Source: Nocardioides limicola
GTDB lineage: Bacteria; Actinomycetota; Actinomycetes; Propionibacteriales; Nocardioidaceae
Assembly (NCBI RefSeq): GCF_016827675.1
Contig: NZ_JAERJA010000006.1
Span: 124,001 to 188,000, forward strand
Direction of reading: 5' to 3'
Length of the DNA stretch: 64,000 nucleotides
Below the pieces are notes generated by a model that ran no database searches, was not told the origin of the DNA, and saw only the letters and a program-made list of their open reading frames with translations. A program made the translations under genes and the position numbers. Each line of letters starts with the position of its first letter. Within the stretch, counting starts at the first letter, position 1. Positions 53,559 to 61,716 of this stretch are shown here, one piece after another.

Positions 53559-54280
53559 CGGGACACCCCCAGGCCGGCCAGGAGTCGCTCCAGGCAGGCC
53601 CGTGCCTCGAGTCGGTGCTCCTCGGTGACGGGATGCCGGGAGAAGCGGGCCTCTTCGTAGAGGGTGGCCAGGCGCCGGATCGGCTGCTCGTCGAGGCCGT
53701 ACGCCGTGAGCGCTCGCTCCACGAACTCGGTGGGGGTGTCGGCGAGGCGTCTCGGCAACTGTTCGGTGAGGGTGGCGCCCTCGAGGCGCAGCCAGGCGGC
53801 CACGATCGCGTTGCGTGGCGGCCCCTGGGCGATGTCGTCCAGTCCTCGGCGCAGTTGCGCGGGCAGGGTGTCGGGAAGGTCGTCGGCCTCCTCCCGCGGG
53901 GTGCTGGTGACGCCGGCCCGGGCGCCGATGTCCCCGGCGAGCCGGCGGCGGCGCACCACGCTCAAGAAGATGGCGGCCAGGATCGCCAGGACGACGATGC
54001 CGACGGTGGAGAGGGCGACCACGAGCAGCAGGCCGACCAGCCAGGGGGACGGCTCGTTCGAGGGCAGCGTGGGCCCCGACGGCAGTGGCGCCCGCTGGCC
54101 GGTCTCTTCGGGGGGCGGCCGGTCGTCAGAGGTGCCGGGGTCGGTGCGGGAGTCGCTGGCCGGGGCGGGATCCTGCCAGCGCAGGCCGTCGTGGGCGCCG
54201 GAGGCGAGCGCAGCCATCAGCACCACCAGCACGCCCAGGGCGAGGATCGGTGCGAAGCGGGGCCGGGTCTCCGTGCCCAT
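53555..54280 (-). CDS. DUF4129 domain protein, first gene of the MoxR operon
   Basis: 241 aa. An N-terminal membrane helix, a proline/aspartate-rich outer segment (SDSRTDPGTSDDRPPPEE), a second helix (about 80-110), then a cytoplasmic DUF4129 domain: PRNAIVAAWLRLEGATLTE, DTPTEFVERALTAYGLDE, and IRRLATLYEEARFSRHPVTEEH. DUF4129 often occurs with transglutaminase-like and MoxR genes. The leader gene starts the five-gene leftward operon. Confidence 0.87.
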   Translation of the reverse strand: MGTETRPRFAPILALGVLVVLMAALASGAHDGLRWQDPAPASDSRTDPGTSDDRPPPEETGQRAPLPSGPTLPSNEPSPWLVGLLLVVALSTVGIVVLAILAAIFLSVVRRRRLAGDIGARAGVTSTPREEADDLPDTLPAQLRRGLDDIAQGPPRNAIVAAWLRLEGATLTEQLPRRLADTPTEFVERALTAYGLDEQPIRRLATLYEEARFSRHPVTEEHRLEARACLERLLAGLGVSR

Positions 54281-54323
54281 ACAGGCAGGCTAGACCCACT
54301 CGGCGGAACCGGCCGCGTGGCCG

Positions 54324-54896
54324 TCAGGGAGATCGCTCTCCCGGAGCGGGGTGCTCGCGGTCGTAGTGCTTGAGTGCCTCCTCGCAGGCTCGTCTTCCGA
54401 ACGGGGCCATCGCGCCCATGAGGAGGCGCCACAGCGGCCGCGGCAGGGGCGGCTGGTAGTAGTCGTTCCGCACCGCCAGGCTGGCCATCAGTGCGGGCTC
54501 GGACGGCCGACCGCCGGGGGGCGGCAGTCGGCCGTCCCGCTGCAGTCCGGCCAGCGCGCGCATGATGCGCTCGAAGTCCATTGGTGGCACCACGGTGACT
54601 TTCACCTTCGCCAGTTCGTCACCGGGGTTGGTGAAGGTATGCAGTCGGCCGGGCGCGACGACCACCGGCACGCCGGGCTCCAGTGGCCGTCGGCTTCCGT
54701 CCAGCAACAACTCAACCGCGCCGCTGACGAGTTCGAATGTCTCCTCCGGCCTGTGGGCGTGCGGGGCGGGCCCGCCGCCCGGCTGCACCTCGACCTCGAC
54801 CACAACCCTGGAGCCGCCGGACTCTGCTGATGTTTCCACGAACATGAGCGCCTCGCCCTGTGCCGGGTTCTCGACCCTCCGCCAGTCCTCAGTCAT
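54324..54896 (-). CDS. Cupin domain protein
   Basis: 190 aa. Cupin motif 1 is visible in GGPAPHAHRPEETFELVSGAVELLLDG (His, His, Glu metal ligands near residues 46-52), and motif 2 in GRLHTFTNPGDELAKVKV with its His near 87. The C-terminal 75 residues (GLQRDGRLPPPGGRPSEP; a Trp/Tyr-rich PPLPRPLWRLLMGAM) form a helical extension. Such proteins bind a metal and a small organic ligand; activity is unknown. It shares an ATGA overlap with the upstream membrane gene. Confidence 0.85.
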   Translation of the reverse strand: MTEDWRRVENPAQGEALMFVETSAESGGSRVVVEVEVQPGGGPAPHAHRPEETFELVSGAVELLLDGSRRPLEPGVPVVVAPGRLHTFTNPGDELAKVKVTVVPPMDFERIMRALAGLQRDGRLPPPGGRPSEPALMASLAVRNDYYQPPLPRPLWRLLMGAMAPFGRRACEEALKHYDREHPAPGERSP

Positions 54897-55294
54897 CCGC
54901 GTACTCCTTCCTTGTCCTGTGTCTCATTTCGTAGCGCCAACCCCGCCGCCAACGCCCGCAGGGCGCCGAGTACAGGGCCGAAGGGCAGCGCGAACCCGAT
55001 CCAGTACGCCAGTTCGAAGGGCAGCAGTGCGAACGAGAGCCACCAGCCCACGCGCGGCCGGATCCACAGCACGATGCCGAGCACGACCTCGGCGGCGCAG
55101 ACGACGACGAAGCCCACGAGGAGGGGGACGGTGGTTGGGACGCCGACATCCAGGAATGGGCCATCGCCGTACGTGGGGAACCCCAAGAACATCCAGACCG
55201 AGCCGGACTCCGCGAACCGGAGGGTGCCGATCACACCGGGGATGCCAAAGCCGAGTCCGAGCAGGAGCGATAGCCCGCCCGCGACCTTGTTCAC
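54893..55294 (-). CDS. Four-helix membrane protein, unknown function
   Basis: 133 aa with four hydrophobic segments (about 5-25, 50-72, 76-94 and 98-118). No motif or family recognised. It is coupled to the cupin gene by ATGA and is divergent from a TetR gene across a strong palindrome, so the pair is probably the TetR target. Confidence 0.72.
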   Translation of the reverse strand: MNKVAGGLSLLLGLGFGIPGVIGTLRFAESGSVWMFLGFPTYGDGPFLDVGVPTTVPLLVGFVVVCAAEVVLGIVLWIRPRVGWWLSFALLPFELAYWIGFALPFGPVLGALRALAAGLALRNETQDKEGVRG

Positions 55295-55341
55295 GTCTCG
55301 GCGTCCTGTCCGGCCCCGGTCTGCATGACTCCTCCTGCGCC

Positions 55342-55378
55342 GTTACTAGTGACAGTCACTAGTAACCGTCACTGGTAG
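55342..55378. promoter_or_regulatory. TetR operator with a 25-bp perfect palindrome and extra half-site
   Basis: Arms GTTACTAGTGAC (55342-55353) and GTCACTAGTAAC (55355-55366) are perfectly complementary around one base. A third, imperfect half-site GTCACTGGTAG (55368-55378) follows and overlaps TAGTCT (55376-55381), a likely -10 of the TetR gene. This layout suggests autorepression plus control of the divergent membrane/cupin pair. Confidence 0.85.
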
Positions 55379-55391
55379 TCTCGGCCTCGTT

Positions 55392-56027
55392 ATGACCCCT
55401 GTCAAGAGTTCCCCGCTGACGCGTCGGCAGAAGGCGGCCGCGACCCGTGAGCGGATGCTGCAGGCGGCCATCGAGGTGTTCGCGGAGCGCGGGTACGTCG
55501 GTGCCCGGATGGCCGACATCGCGACCCGCGCCGGCGTGGCTGTCCAGACGCTGTACTTCACGTTCCACACCAAGCCGGAGCTGCTGCAGGCGTGCTACGA
55601 CTACGCCGTGCTCGGCCCCGACCGGCTGCCACCGCCCGAGCAGCCGTTCTTTGCTGCGACCCTGACCGCTCGGTCGGGTCGCTCCTCCCTCCGAGCATTC
55701 GTGGCTGGGAACGCCGAGATCCTGGCGCGGGTGGCCACCACCGACGAGGTGGCCAAGGCAGCACTGCATGAGCCTGAGGTCGCGTCCGTCGTCGAACGCA
55801 GCGAGGACCTTCGTCGCCTGGGCTACGGGCAGGTCGTCGCCACGCTGGCGGAGCGCTTCTCCCTGAGGTCGGGCCTGGACGCGGAGACGGCGACCGACCT
55901 ACTGCTCATGTACGCGGGCAGTGCCACCTACCTGACCCTGACTCGATACGGCTGGAGTCGAGAGCGCTATGAGGCTTGGCTCACCGACACCCTGGCCCGG
56001 CAGTTGCTGGCGCGGCCGGGTAGGTAG
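55392..56027 (+). CDS. TetR family transcriptional regulator (membrane/cupin pair)
   Basis: 211 aa. HTH at about residues 18-64 (TRERMLQAAIEVFAERGY, ADIATRAGVAVQTLYFTFHTK), then a ligand-binding domain with RYGWSRERYEAWL near the end. It starts with ATG at 55392 without a clear Shine-Dalgarno; TAGTCT ends 10 nt upstream. The palindrome just before it is the probable binding site. Confidence 0.91.
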   Translation: MTPVKSSPLTRRQKAAATRERMLQAAIEVFAERGYVGARMADIATRAGVAVQTLYFTFHTKPELLQACYDYAVLGPDRLPPPEQPFFAATLTARSGRSSLRAFVAGNAEILARVATTDEVAKAALHEPEVASVVERSEDLRRLGYGQVVATLAERFSLRSGLDAETATDLLLMYAGSATYLTLTRYGWSRERYEAWLTDTLARQLLARPGR

Positions 56028-56224
56028 GCCTTGCGGGCGCCGCGATGGAGGCGCGCGAGTGGATGCTGCGGATGTTCACGTACCAACAGGACCGCCGCGA
56101 CCACCGGGGAGCGACTGCTGCGCTTCTCGATCGCTCCGCGTTGGCGGAAGTTGCCGGCGGTCATCGCCTCGGCGTTGCGAGGTTGACCAAGCGGCGTTTC
56201 GGGACGCCGGGCAGGATGGGGTAC

Positions 56225-56737
56225 ATGCCCAGAGTCCTCGCCCTGCTTCTCGTCGGCGCCCTTCTGATCGGGTGCGGGACCGGCAGCGTCCAGAGCAACG
56301 GAGACGCGCAGGCCCCCGGGTCCGGAGATGCGCAGGCGCCGGCGACGGTCCTCGACTTCACCGGCGCCACGCTGGCCGGAGAGGAGTTCTCGGGCGCTTC
56401 GCTGGCGGGCAGTCCAGCGGTGCTGTGGTTCTGGGCGCCCTGGTGTCCGACCTGTCGGGCACAGATCCCCAATCTGACCTCGTTGGCAGCCGAGTACGGC
56501 GACCGGGTCAGTTTCGTGGGCGTGGGCGGGCTGGCCTCGGAGGATGACATCACCCAGCTGGCCGGGAGCATCGACCACCTGGTGCACCTGATCGACCTGG
56601 ACGGCGACGTGTGGCGGCACTTCGGCGTGACCGCCCAGTCGACCTATGAGGTGATCGACGCCGACGGCCGGATCGTCTCCTCGGGCTTCCTCACCGACGC
56701 AGACCTGAACACACTGGTCGCCGACCTGGCCCCGTGA
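56225..56737 (+). CDS. TlpA/thioredoxin-like lipoprotein
   Basis: 170 aa from ATG 56225, where a lipoprotein signal begins (VLALLLVGALLIGC). The thioredoxin-fold active site is WFWAPWCPTCRAQIPNL near residue 73, a CPTC redox pair as in TlpA/ResA-like proteins. YEVIDADGRIVSSGFL near 140 holds the cis-proline region equivalent. It probably reduces or isomerises extracytoplasmic thiols and receives electrons from the CcdA that follows at once. About 200 bp before it hold no recognised gene. Confidence 0.88.
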   Translation: MPRVLALLLVGALLIGCGTGSVQSNGDAQAPGSGDAQAPATVLDFTGATLAGEEFSGASLAGSPAVLWFWAPWCPTCRAQIPNLTSLAAEYGDRVSFVGVGGLASEDDITQLAGSIDHLVHLIDLDGDVWRHFGVTAQSTYEVIDADGRIVSSGFLTDADLNTLVADLAP

Positions 56738-57594
56738 TGCCGGACGGGATGGCGCTGGCCGTCGGCGCCGGCCTACTGGCTGCGGTGAACCCGTGCGGGT
56801 TCGCCCTGTTGCCGGCGTACCTGTCGCTCTTCGTGGTCGGGGACCAGCCAAGCCGCCTGGTGGCGGTTGCTCGGGCGATGCGGGCCACCGCCGCGTTGAC
56901 CGTGGGTTTCAGCGGCGTGTTCCTGCTGTTCGGCCTGGCGATAGCTCCGGTGGCGTCGTGGGTGCAGGGCTATCTGCCTGCGTTCACGGTGGTGCTCGGG
57001 CTGGTGGTGGCGGCTGCGGGAGCCTGGGTGCTGGCCGGTCGACGGCTGCCCGCCTTCACTCTGGGTGGGCGTGGTGGCTCCGGTGTCCCGACGCGGTTCT
57101 GGCCGATGGCCGGGTTCGGTGCGTCGTACGCGATCGCCTCGCTGGGCTGCACCATTGCGCCATTCCTGGCGGTGGTGGTCACCGCCTTCCGGGCAGGCTC
57201 GACGGTGGATGGGGTCACCCTGTTCCTCGGGTACGCGGCCGGGATGGGTGTGGTGGTCGGCGCGGCGAGCCTTGCGGTGGCGCTGGCCCGTACCGGGACC
57301 CTCACCAGGATCCGGGCCGCGGGAGCCTGGCTGCCCAGGCTGGGCGGAGCAGTCCTGCTGGTCGCCGGAGGGTATGTGGCGTGGTACGGCGGGTGGGAAC
57401 TGCGGGTGCTGTACGCCGGTGCCGGGCGTGACCCGGTGATCGCTGCGGGTGAGCAGGTGCAGCACTGGCTGGCCGGACTGGTCTCGGGGGTCGGCGCGGG
57501 TGGCTTCGTGGTGGTCGTGCTGGTGCTCGCGGTCGGGGGCGTGGCGTTGGGGTGGCGGCGTCAGCGTGCCCAGCGGTCCAGGAACCTCAGGTAG
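56737..57594 (+). CDS. ccdA: Cytochrome c biogenesis protein CcdA family
   Basis: 285 aa with six to eight membrane helices. The paired cysteine motifs are AAVNPCGFALLPAYLSLF near residue 18 and SLGCTIAPFLAVV near 135, matching the CcdA/DsbD transmembrane redox pair. It passes reducing power from cytoplasmic thioredoxin to the outer TlpA-like protein. ATG and an alternative GTG overlap the preceding stop. Its last 34 bp overlap the convergent hydrolase gene. Confidence 0.92.
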   Translation: MPDGMALAVGAGLLAAVNPCGFALLPAYLSLFVVGDQPSRLVAVARAMRATAALTVGFSGVFLLFGLAIAPVASWVQGYLPAFTVVLGLVVAAAGAWVLAGRRLPAFTLGGRGGSGVPTRFWPMAGFGASYAIASLGCTIAPFLAVVVTAFRAGSTVDGVTLFLGYAAGMGVVVGAASLAVALARTGTLTRIRAAGAWLPRLGGAVLLVAGGYVAWYGGWELRVLYAGAGRDPVIAAGEQVQHWLAGLVSGVGAGGFVVVVLVLAVGGVALGWRRQRAQRSRNLR

Positions 57595-58439
57595 TCGGCG
57601 ACGGCGCGCTCGAACCACTCGCCGGTGTAGATGTCGAAGTGGCCGATCGGGTAGCGCTGGATCCGCACCTTGGGTGCCTTCGTGAGCAGCCTTTCGGTGG
57701 CTCGGGCCGGTGCGACGGTGTCGGTCTCGCAGAGTGCGACCAGCATCGGGCAGTGAACCTTCTTGGCGAGTCGCCCGGGGCGGTTGGTCATGATCTGCAG
57801 GCCCACTCGCGCGGCCACCTCGTTGCGGAAGTCGAGCCCGTCGGGCACCAGACCGAGGTAGCCCGGGATCACGTCGGGGGCGTTCATCAGCGCGGCGGTG
57901 CGCGGGTTCCCGGCGAGTGGCAGCATCACCGGGCTCTTGCCGGTCAGTCGACGGAGCTGGTCGTGCAGGACCCGCCCCATCATCCGGGGCACTGTCCGGG
58001 GAGCCACGGTGAAGGCCGAAGCGATGCCGTCGGTGAACGGGCATTGGGCGATCACGGACTTCACTCGCGGGTCTGCGGCTGCCGTGGCGATCACGTGGCC
58101 GCCGCCGAAGGAGGTGCCGAAGATCGACACCCGGTCGGGGTCGACCCCCGGCAGGCTTCGGGTGAACTCGAGGGCGGCTTTCCAGTCCTCGCGCTGTCGG
58201 CCGATGTCGAGCAGTTGCCGTGGTTCCCCACCGCTCTCCCCGAAGTGGCGATAGTCGAAGACGACACAGACGAAGCCGGCGGCGGCGAACCGCTCGGCGT
58301 AGGCGGCCAGCCCCATCTCCTTGACTGCGCCCAGCCCATGACCGAGCACGATGGCCGGCGCGGGGCTGGTCGCCTGGTCCGGCCGGAACACCCAGCCGGC
58401 ACACTCAGTCTCGCCGGACGGGAAGCGGATGATCTCCAT
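57561..58439 (-). CDS. Alpha/beta hydrolase
   Basis: 292 aa. Oxyanion/HG loop VLGHGLGAVKEMG near residue 33, nucleophile elbow FGTSFGGGHVIA near 108, acid residue probably in LCETDTVAP near 237 and the His in PIGHFDIYTGEWF near 263. Resembles dienelactone-hydrolase/prolyl-oligopeptidase-like small-molecule hydrolases. ATG 58439 is the likely start. It ends within ccdA, an unusually large convergent overlap (34 bp). Confidence 0.88.
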   Translation of the reverse strand: MEIIRFPSGETECAGWVFRPDQATSPAPAIVLGHGLGAVKEMGLAAYAERFAAAGFVCVVFDYRHFGESGGEPRQLLDIGRQREDWKAALEFTRSLPGVDPDRVSIFGTSFGGGHVIATAAADPRVKSVIAQCPFTDGIASAFTVAPRTVPRMMGRVLHDQLRRLTGKSPVMLPLAGNPRTAALMNAPDVIPGYLGLVPDGLDFRNEVAARVGLQIMTNRPGRLAKKVHCPMLVALCETDTVAPARATERLLTKAPKVRIQRYPIGHFDIYTGEWFERAVADYLRFLDRWAR

Positions 58440-58590
58440 CGGACCCCTCTCTCGATGATGCCGCCGCCAACCTAACCCGGGTCCGGCCCAGGCCGAGCCC
58501 CCCACGCCGCCCTTGTTCGGTGGTCGAGTGCCGCCTGCGTTCGGTGGTCGAGCGTCGTCCCTGTTCGGTGGTCGGGCGTCGCGTCGTTTC

Positions 58591-58634
58591 GGTGGTCGAG
58601 TGCCGCCGAGGTACGAGGCGGTGTATCGAGGCCA
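58591..58634 (+). repeat. Dispersed repeat, copy 1
   Basis: Begins GGTGGTCGAGTGCCGCC, continues GAGGTACGAGGCGGTGTAT and ends TCGAGGCCAC. It is followed within 20 bp by the partner element at 58653. Confidence 0.85.
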
Positions 58635-58652
58635 CGCCCCCGAGGTCGTCCG

Positions 58653-58697
58653 GGGTCTCGATACGCTCGCTGGCGCTCGCTACTCGACCGCCGAACC
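58653..58697 (+). repeat. Partner repeat element, copy 1
   Basis: Begins GGTCTCGATACGCTCGCTGG; the inner GCTCGCTGGCGCTCGC can fold on itself. The reverse complement occurs at 60455-60497, on the other side of the HNH gene. Confidence 0.8.
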
Positions 58698-58766
58698 ACC
58701 GCCCTGTTCGGTGGTCGACCGCCGAACCACACCACCCTGTTCGGTGGTCGAGTGCCGTGCCTGTTC

Positions 58767-58812
58767 GGTGGTCGAGTGCCGCCGAGGAACGAGGCGGTGT
58801 ATCGAGGCCACC
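58767..58812 (+). repeat. Dispersed repeat, copy 2
   Basis: Near-identical to the copy at 58591, with GAGGAACGAGGCGGTGTAT in the middle. Intergenic, just 3' of the HNH gene. Confidence 0.85.
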
Positions 58813-58864
58813 CCCCGGCCACCCCGGACAGGCCGGTGGCCCCGCAACCGGTGGGGTTGCGGGG

Positions 58865-60427
58865 TCAGGGGCGGGGTGTATCTCGTGGTGGGTCGGGCGT
58901 CGCGTCGTTTCGGTGGTCGAGTGCCGCCGAGGAACGAGGCGATGTATCGAGGCCACCACCCCCACCGACGGGACTGGTGCCGTCGGGTCCACGGTGATAG
59001 GTCCGGCCTTGGGGGCTGGTCCACAGGTACTCACCAGGGATCAGCATCGTGTAGGTCCACCCCAGATGGGTCTTCGCTCGGTGGTGGGTACGACACAACG
59101 GCGCCAGGTTCGTGGAGTCGGTCCGGCCACCGCCACCGTCGTCGCGCCAGGGTTCGACATGGTCCAGATCGCTGGTCCTGGCCGGCCGGTGGCAGTGCGG
59201 GAACACACACGTCGGGTTGTTCCCGACCACCTGCTCCCGCAACCTGCCCGAGGGCTGATACCCCGTCGACATCAACGTCTCGTGAAGATCCAGGACGGGT
59301 TGGACGGTGACCTGGGCTCCGGCGCACCATTCGGTGAGCTGCTCGAACGTCACCAACCGGTCCCGCTGCCCCAACAGGGTCTCGACCCGGGCGATCCCGT
59401 CCCCGTACCCCTGAACCGCGTCCGCGGACAGATGCACATGCAACACCACCCGCCGGGTGGGTGGCCTCGATACATCGGCTCGTCCCTCGCCGACACTCGA
59501 CCACCGACCCTCCGCTCCATCACCCGGCGGTGTCTCGAGACCCCCACCCTCCGCTCCGTCGCCCGGTGGTCGAGTGCCGCCGAACGTGTGAGGCGGTGTA
59601 TCGAGGCCACCCCCGTCACTGTCCCCGCGGTTGTCGAGGGTGAGGGTGAGTTGGGTGCGGGCCAGCTCGCCGAGGGCTTTGGCGCGGCGTACGTTCAGCG
59701 TCTCGGTCGACCCGAGGGTCTTGTAGGACGCCGCCAACAGCGTCAACGCTTCCTGGAGATCGATCGCATCAGCGGCGTCGATGACCCCATTTACGCGGGC
59801 GTGGCAGACCTGCCCATCGATCAGATCATCAAGATCGATATCGACCCGGCGACCCTCGAGGCCGTCGAGGCGGCGTTGTTCGGCCTCCTCGGGGTCGAAC
59901 CGGGTCAGTGCCTCGTTCAGGATCCGATCCAACGCGGTGGGCCCGATCCTGCCCGCGGCCGGGGCGACCTGACCGTCGACCCACGCCGCCCCGGCCTGGG
60001 GGAGCTTCATCGTCTGGGACGCGATCCGACGTGCCGCCCAGCCGGGGACCTCACCAGCACGGACCCGGGTCCAGGTCTTCCGGAGCCGATGCGCCAGTTC
60101 CAGACACTCACCCAGATACCGCTTCGCCGACTCGGTCGATCGGCCGAGGGCGGCGGCGTACTCGATGACCGCGGATTCTGACACCTGAGGGGCACCCTCA
60201 CCCGCCAACGCGCAGGACCGGTCCCCGAACCAGAACCCGGCTGCGTCGGTGTCAGTGGTCGGGGTGTTGATCCCGCAGTACTTCACCGCCGCCACCATCT
60301 GGTCGACCTCAGCCCGCTGCTCCACCACCCGGCGAGCGCGCACGAAGTCCAACACCTCACCCGAGGTGTCGAGATCTTCGAGCTGCTCCGCCTTCATGAG
60401 AACAAGCCAACCAGCAGCCTCCGACAT
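58865..60427 (-). CDS. DUF222 / HNH endonuclease domain protein with in-frame repeat insertions
   Basis: 520 aa from ATG 60427 (or ATG 60397). DUF222 occupies about residues 15-265 (VSESAVIEYAAALGRSTESA, RRIASQTMKLPQ). The HNH nuclease is near 420-470: CVFPHCHRPARTSDLDHVEPW, then STNLAPLCRTHHRAKTHLGW, with zinc Cys pairs and catalytic His. Between them (about 270-325) the frame crosses two inverted repeat copies, coding a Gly/Pro/Asp-rich linker (GGGLDTPPHTFGG, ADVSRPP), and the C-terminal 30 residues (GLDTSPRSSAALDH) are encoded by another. The reading frame survives each. Confidence 0.88.
   Translation of the reverse strand: MSEAAGWLVLMKAEQLEDLDTSGEVLDFVRARRVVEQRAEVDQMVAAVKYCGINTPTTDTDAAGFWFGDRSCALAGEGAPQVSESAVIEYAAALGRSTESAKRYLGECLELAHRLRKTWTRVRAGEVPGWAARRIASQTMKLPQAGAAWVDGQVAPAAGRIGPTALDRILNEALTRFDPEEAEQRRLDGLEGRRVDIDLDDLIDGQVCHARVNGVIDAADAIDLQEALTLLAASYKTLGSTETLNVRRAKALGELARTQLTLTLDNRGDSDGGGLDTPPHTFGGTRPPGDGAEGGGLETPPGDGAEGRWSSVGEGRADVSRPPTRRVVLHVHLSADAVQGYGDGIARVETLLGQRDRLVTFEQLTEWCAGAQVTVQPVLDLHETLMSTGYQPSGRLREQVVGNNPTCVFPHCHRPARTSDLDHVEPWRDDGGGGRTDSTNLAPLCRTHHRAKTHLGWTYTMLIPGEYLWTSPQGRTYHRGPDGTSPVGGGGGLDTSPRSSAALDHRNDATPDPPRDTPRP
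58912..58957 (+). repeat. Dispersed repeat, copy 3 (inside the 3' end of the HNH gene)
   Basis: Same element as copy 2, reading GATGTAT instead of GGTGTAT. It codes the C-terminal tail of the HNH protein on the opposite strand. Confidence 0.85.
59461..59611. repeat. Inverted pair of dispersed repeats inside the HNH gene
   Basis: A reverse copy (59461-59507, starting GTGGCCTCGATACATCGG) faces a diverged forward copy (59565-59611, starting GGTGGTCGAGTGCCGCC). About 57 bp separate them. Together they form the linker-coding segment between DUF222 and HNH domains. Confidence 0.8.
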
Positions 60428-60454
60428 TTCCGGACGCGCCGGACACGTTCCCTT

Positions 60455-60497
60455 TCGGCGGTCGAGTAGTGAGCGCCAGCGAGCGTATCGAGACCCC
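60455..60497 (-). repeat. Partner repeat element, copy 2
   Basis: Reverse complement of the element at 58653, containing GAGCGCCAGCGAGCGTATCG. It lies upstream of the HNH start. Confidence 0.8.
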
Positions 60498-60510
60498 GGA
60501 CGACTAGGGG

Positions 60511-60557
60511 GTGGCCTCGATACACCGCCTCGTTCCTCGGCGGCACTCGACCACCGA
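60511..60557 (-). repeat. Dispersed repeat, copy 5
   Basis: Reverse orientation, beginning GTGGCCTCGATACACCGCCT and ending with CGACCACC. With the partner element it closes the bracket around the HNH gene. Confidence 0.85.
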
Positions 60558-60581
60558 ACGGGGGGCTGGTCGAGGGGGTGG

Positions 60582-61598
60582 CTAGCCGACGGAGCTGCTG
60601 CGGGTGCCGATCCGGGCGCTGCCTGGCACGTGCCGGTCCAGGAAGGACATCACCTCGGAGACGGCGTGCGTCGCCTCGGGGACCAGGCCGGCCGCGGCCT
60701 GGAAGACGTGTACCTGCTTGTCCCAGACCTGCAGCTCGACGTCCACGCCGGCCGCAGCGAGGGCGGCCGTCATCCGGGCGGCGTCGTCGTACAACGACTC
60801 GGTGGCGCTGCACTGGATGAGGGTCGGCGGCAGACCGGCCAGTTCACCCGCGGACGGTGAGTGCATGCCGGGCCCGCGTCCGCCGTCACGGCGGTGGGCG
60901 GTGGCGATCAGGGTGGCGAACGCGCGGAAGGCGCGCTGGTTGAACAGCGTGCAGCCCGAGGGCGACATGTTCCGGCGCAGCGGGTCGAGCTCGATGAGTG
61001 GGCTCATCGCGGTGATCGCCCCCGGCACCGGAAGCCCTTCGCGGCGGGCAGCCAGGGTGACCATGAAGGTGAGGTAGCCGCCAGCCGAGTCACCCATCAA
61101 TGCGATGTCGGCCGGGTCGTGACCCTCGTCGAGAGCGTGACGGTAGGCAGCCAACCCGTCGGCGATCGAGGAGGTCACCGGGTGGTTCGGCAGTTTGCGG
61201 AAGCGGGGAACGATCACGCTCGCGCCGGACTGCTGGGCGATCCTGGAGATCATGTGCCGGTGCATGTGTCGCCCTCCGACCAGGAAGGCGCCGCCCTGGA
61301 AGTAGACGATCACCCGTCCCCGGTCGTGGCTGCTGTTGCGGACCACGTGACCGGGGCAGTCAGGAAGATCGATATCGGTGATCTCGGTGCCGTGCACCCG
61401 GGGCAGCAGTCGACCCACCTGGTCGGCGAGCTCATAGGGCCACGGCAGGAACGGGGTGTGTGACCACGCCTGGATCACCGGGCGGGCGCTGACCCGCAGG
61501 CCCAACTGCACCGCTCTGCTCTGCAGGGTGCCGCCCGGGTGGTGAATGGCGCGTCCCACCGACACATCGGGGACCGAACGGAGTCTGACGACGGACAT
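60582..61598 (-). CDS. HSL-family alpha/beta hydrolase (esterase)
   Basis: 338 aa. Oxyanion motif reads FQGGAFLVGG (family HGGGF/Y, with Gln for His) near residue 103. The nucleophile elbow is GDSAGGYLTFM near 174, the acid likely in CSATESLYDDAARM, and the His in QVHVFQAAAGLVPEA near 305. ATG 61598 is preceded by GGGAGGTG. It shares order and motifs with the esterase at 13.8 kb but is not close enough to look like a recent duplicate. It stands alone between the repeat block and chorismate mutase. Confidence 0.9.
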   Translation of the reverse strand: MSVVRLRSVPDVSVGRAIHHPGGTLQSRAVQLGLRVSARPVIQAWSHTPFLPWPYELADQVGRLLPRVHGTEITDIDLPDCPGHVVRNSSHDRGRVIVYFQGGAFLVGGRHMHRHMISRIAQQSGASVIVPRFRKLPNHPVTSSIADGLAAYRHALDEGHDPADIALMGDSAGGYLTFMVTLAARREGLPVPGAITAMSPLIELDPLRRNMSPSGCTLFNQRAFRAFATLIATAHRRDGGRGPGMHSPSAGELAGLPPTLIQCSATESLYDDAARMTAALAAAGVDVELQVWDKQVHVFQAAAGLVPEATHAVSEVMSFLDRHVPGSARIGTRSSSVG

Positions 61599-61716
61599 CT
61601 GACACCTCCCAGGAGCTGTGACCTTGATCACTCAACGTGTGGGCATGCCAAGTGTGACGCGTCCCGGGCAAGAAAGTTGAGATTTGGAGCAGAAAGCCTC
61701 TGGTGGCGTCGCCAGG

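Larger units (their letters stand above)
58440..58864. other. Repeat-filled intergenic region
   Basis: About 425 bp between the hydrolase and the HNH endonuclease gene. No gene is recognised. It is largely built of copies and fragments of one dispersed repeat (GGTGGTCGAGTGCCGCC-type) and its partner (GGTCTCGATACGCTCGCTGG-type, 58653-58697). Open frames here, on both strands, are products of the repeat's base composition. Confidence 0.75.

Noticed and set aside
56028..56224. N-terminal extension of the TlpA-like protein from 56045
   Set aside because: The extension would bury the lipoprotein signal that begins at 56225.
58500..59300. Open frames on both strands through the repeat block
   Set aside because: Their products are translations of the repeat itself or antisense to the HNH gene.
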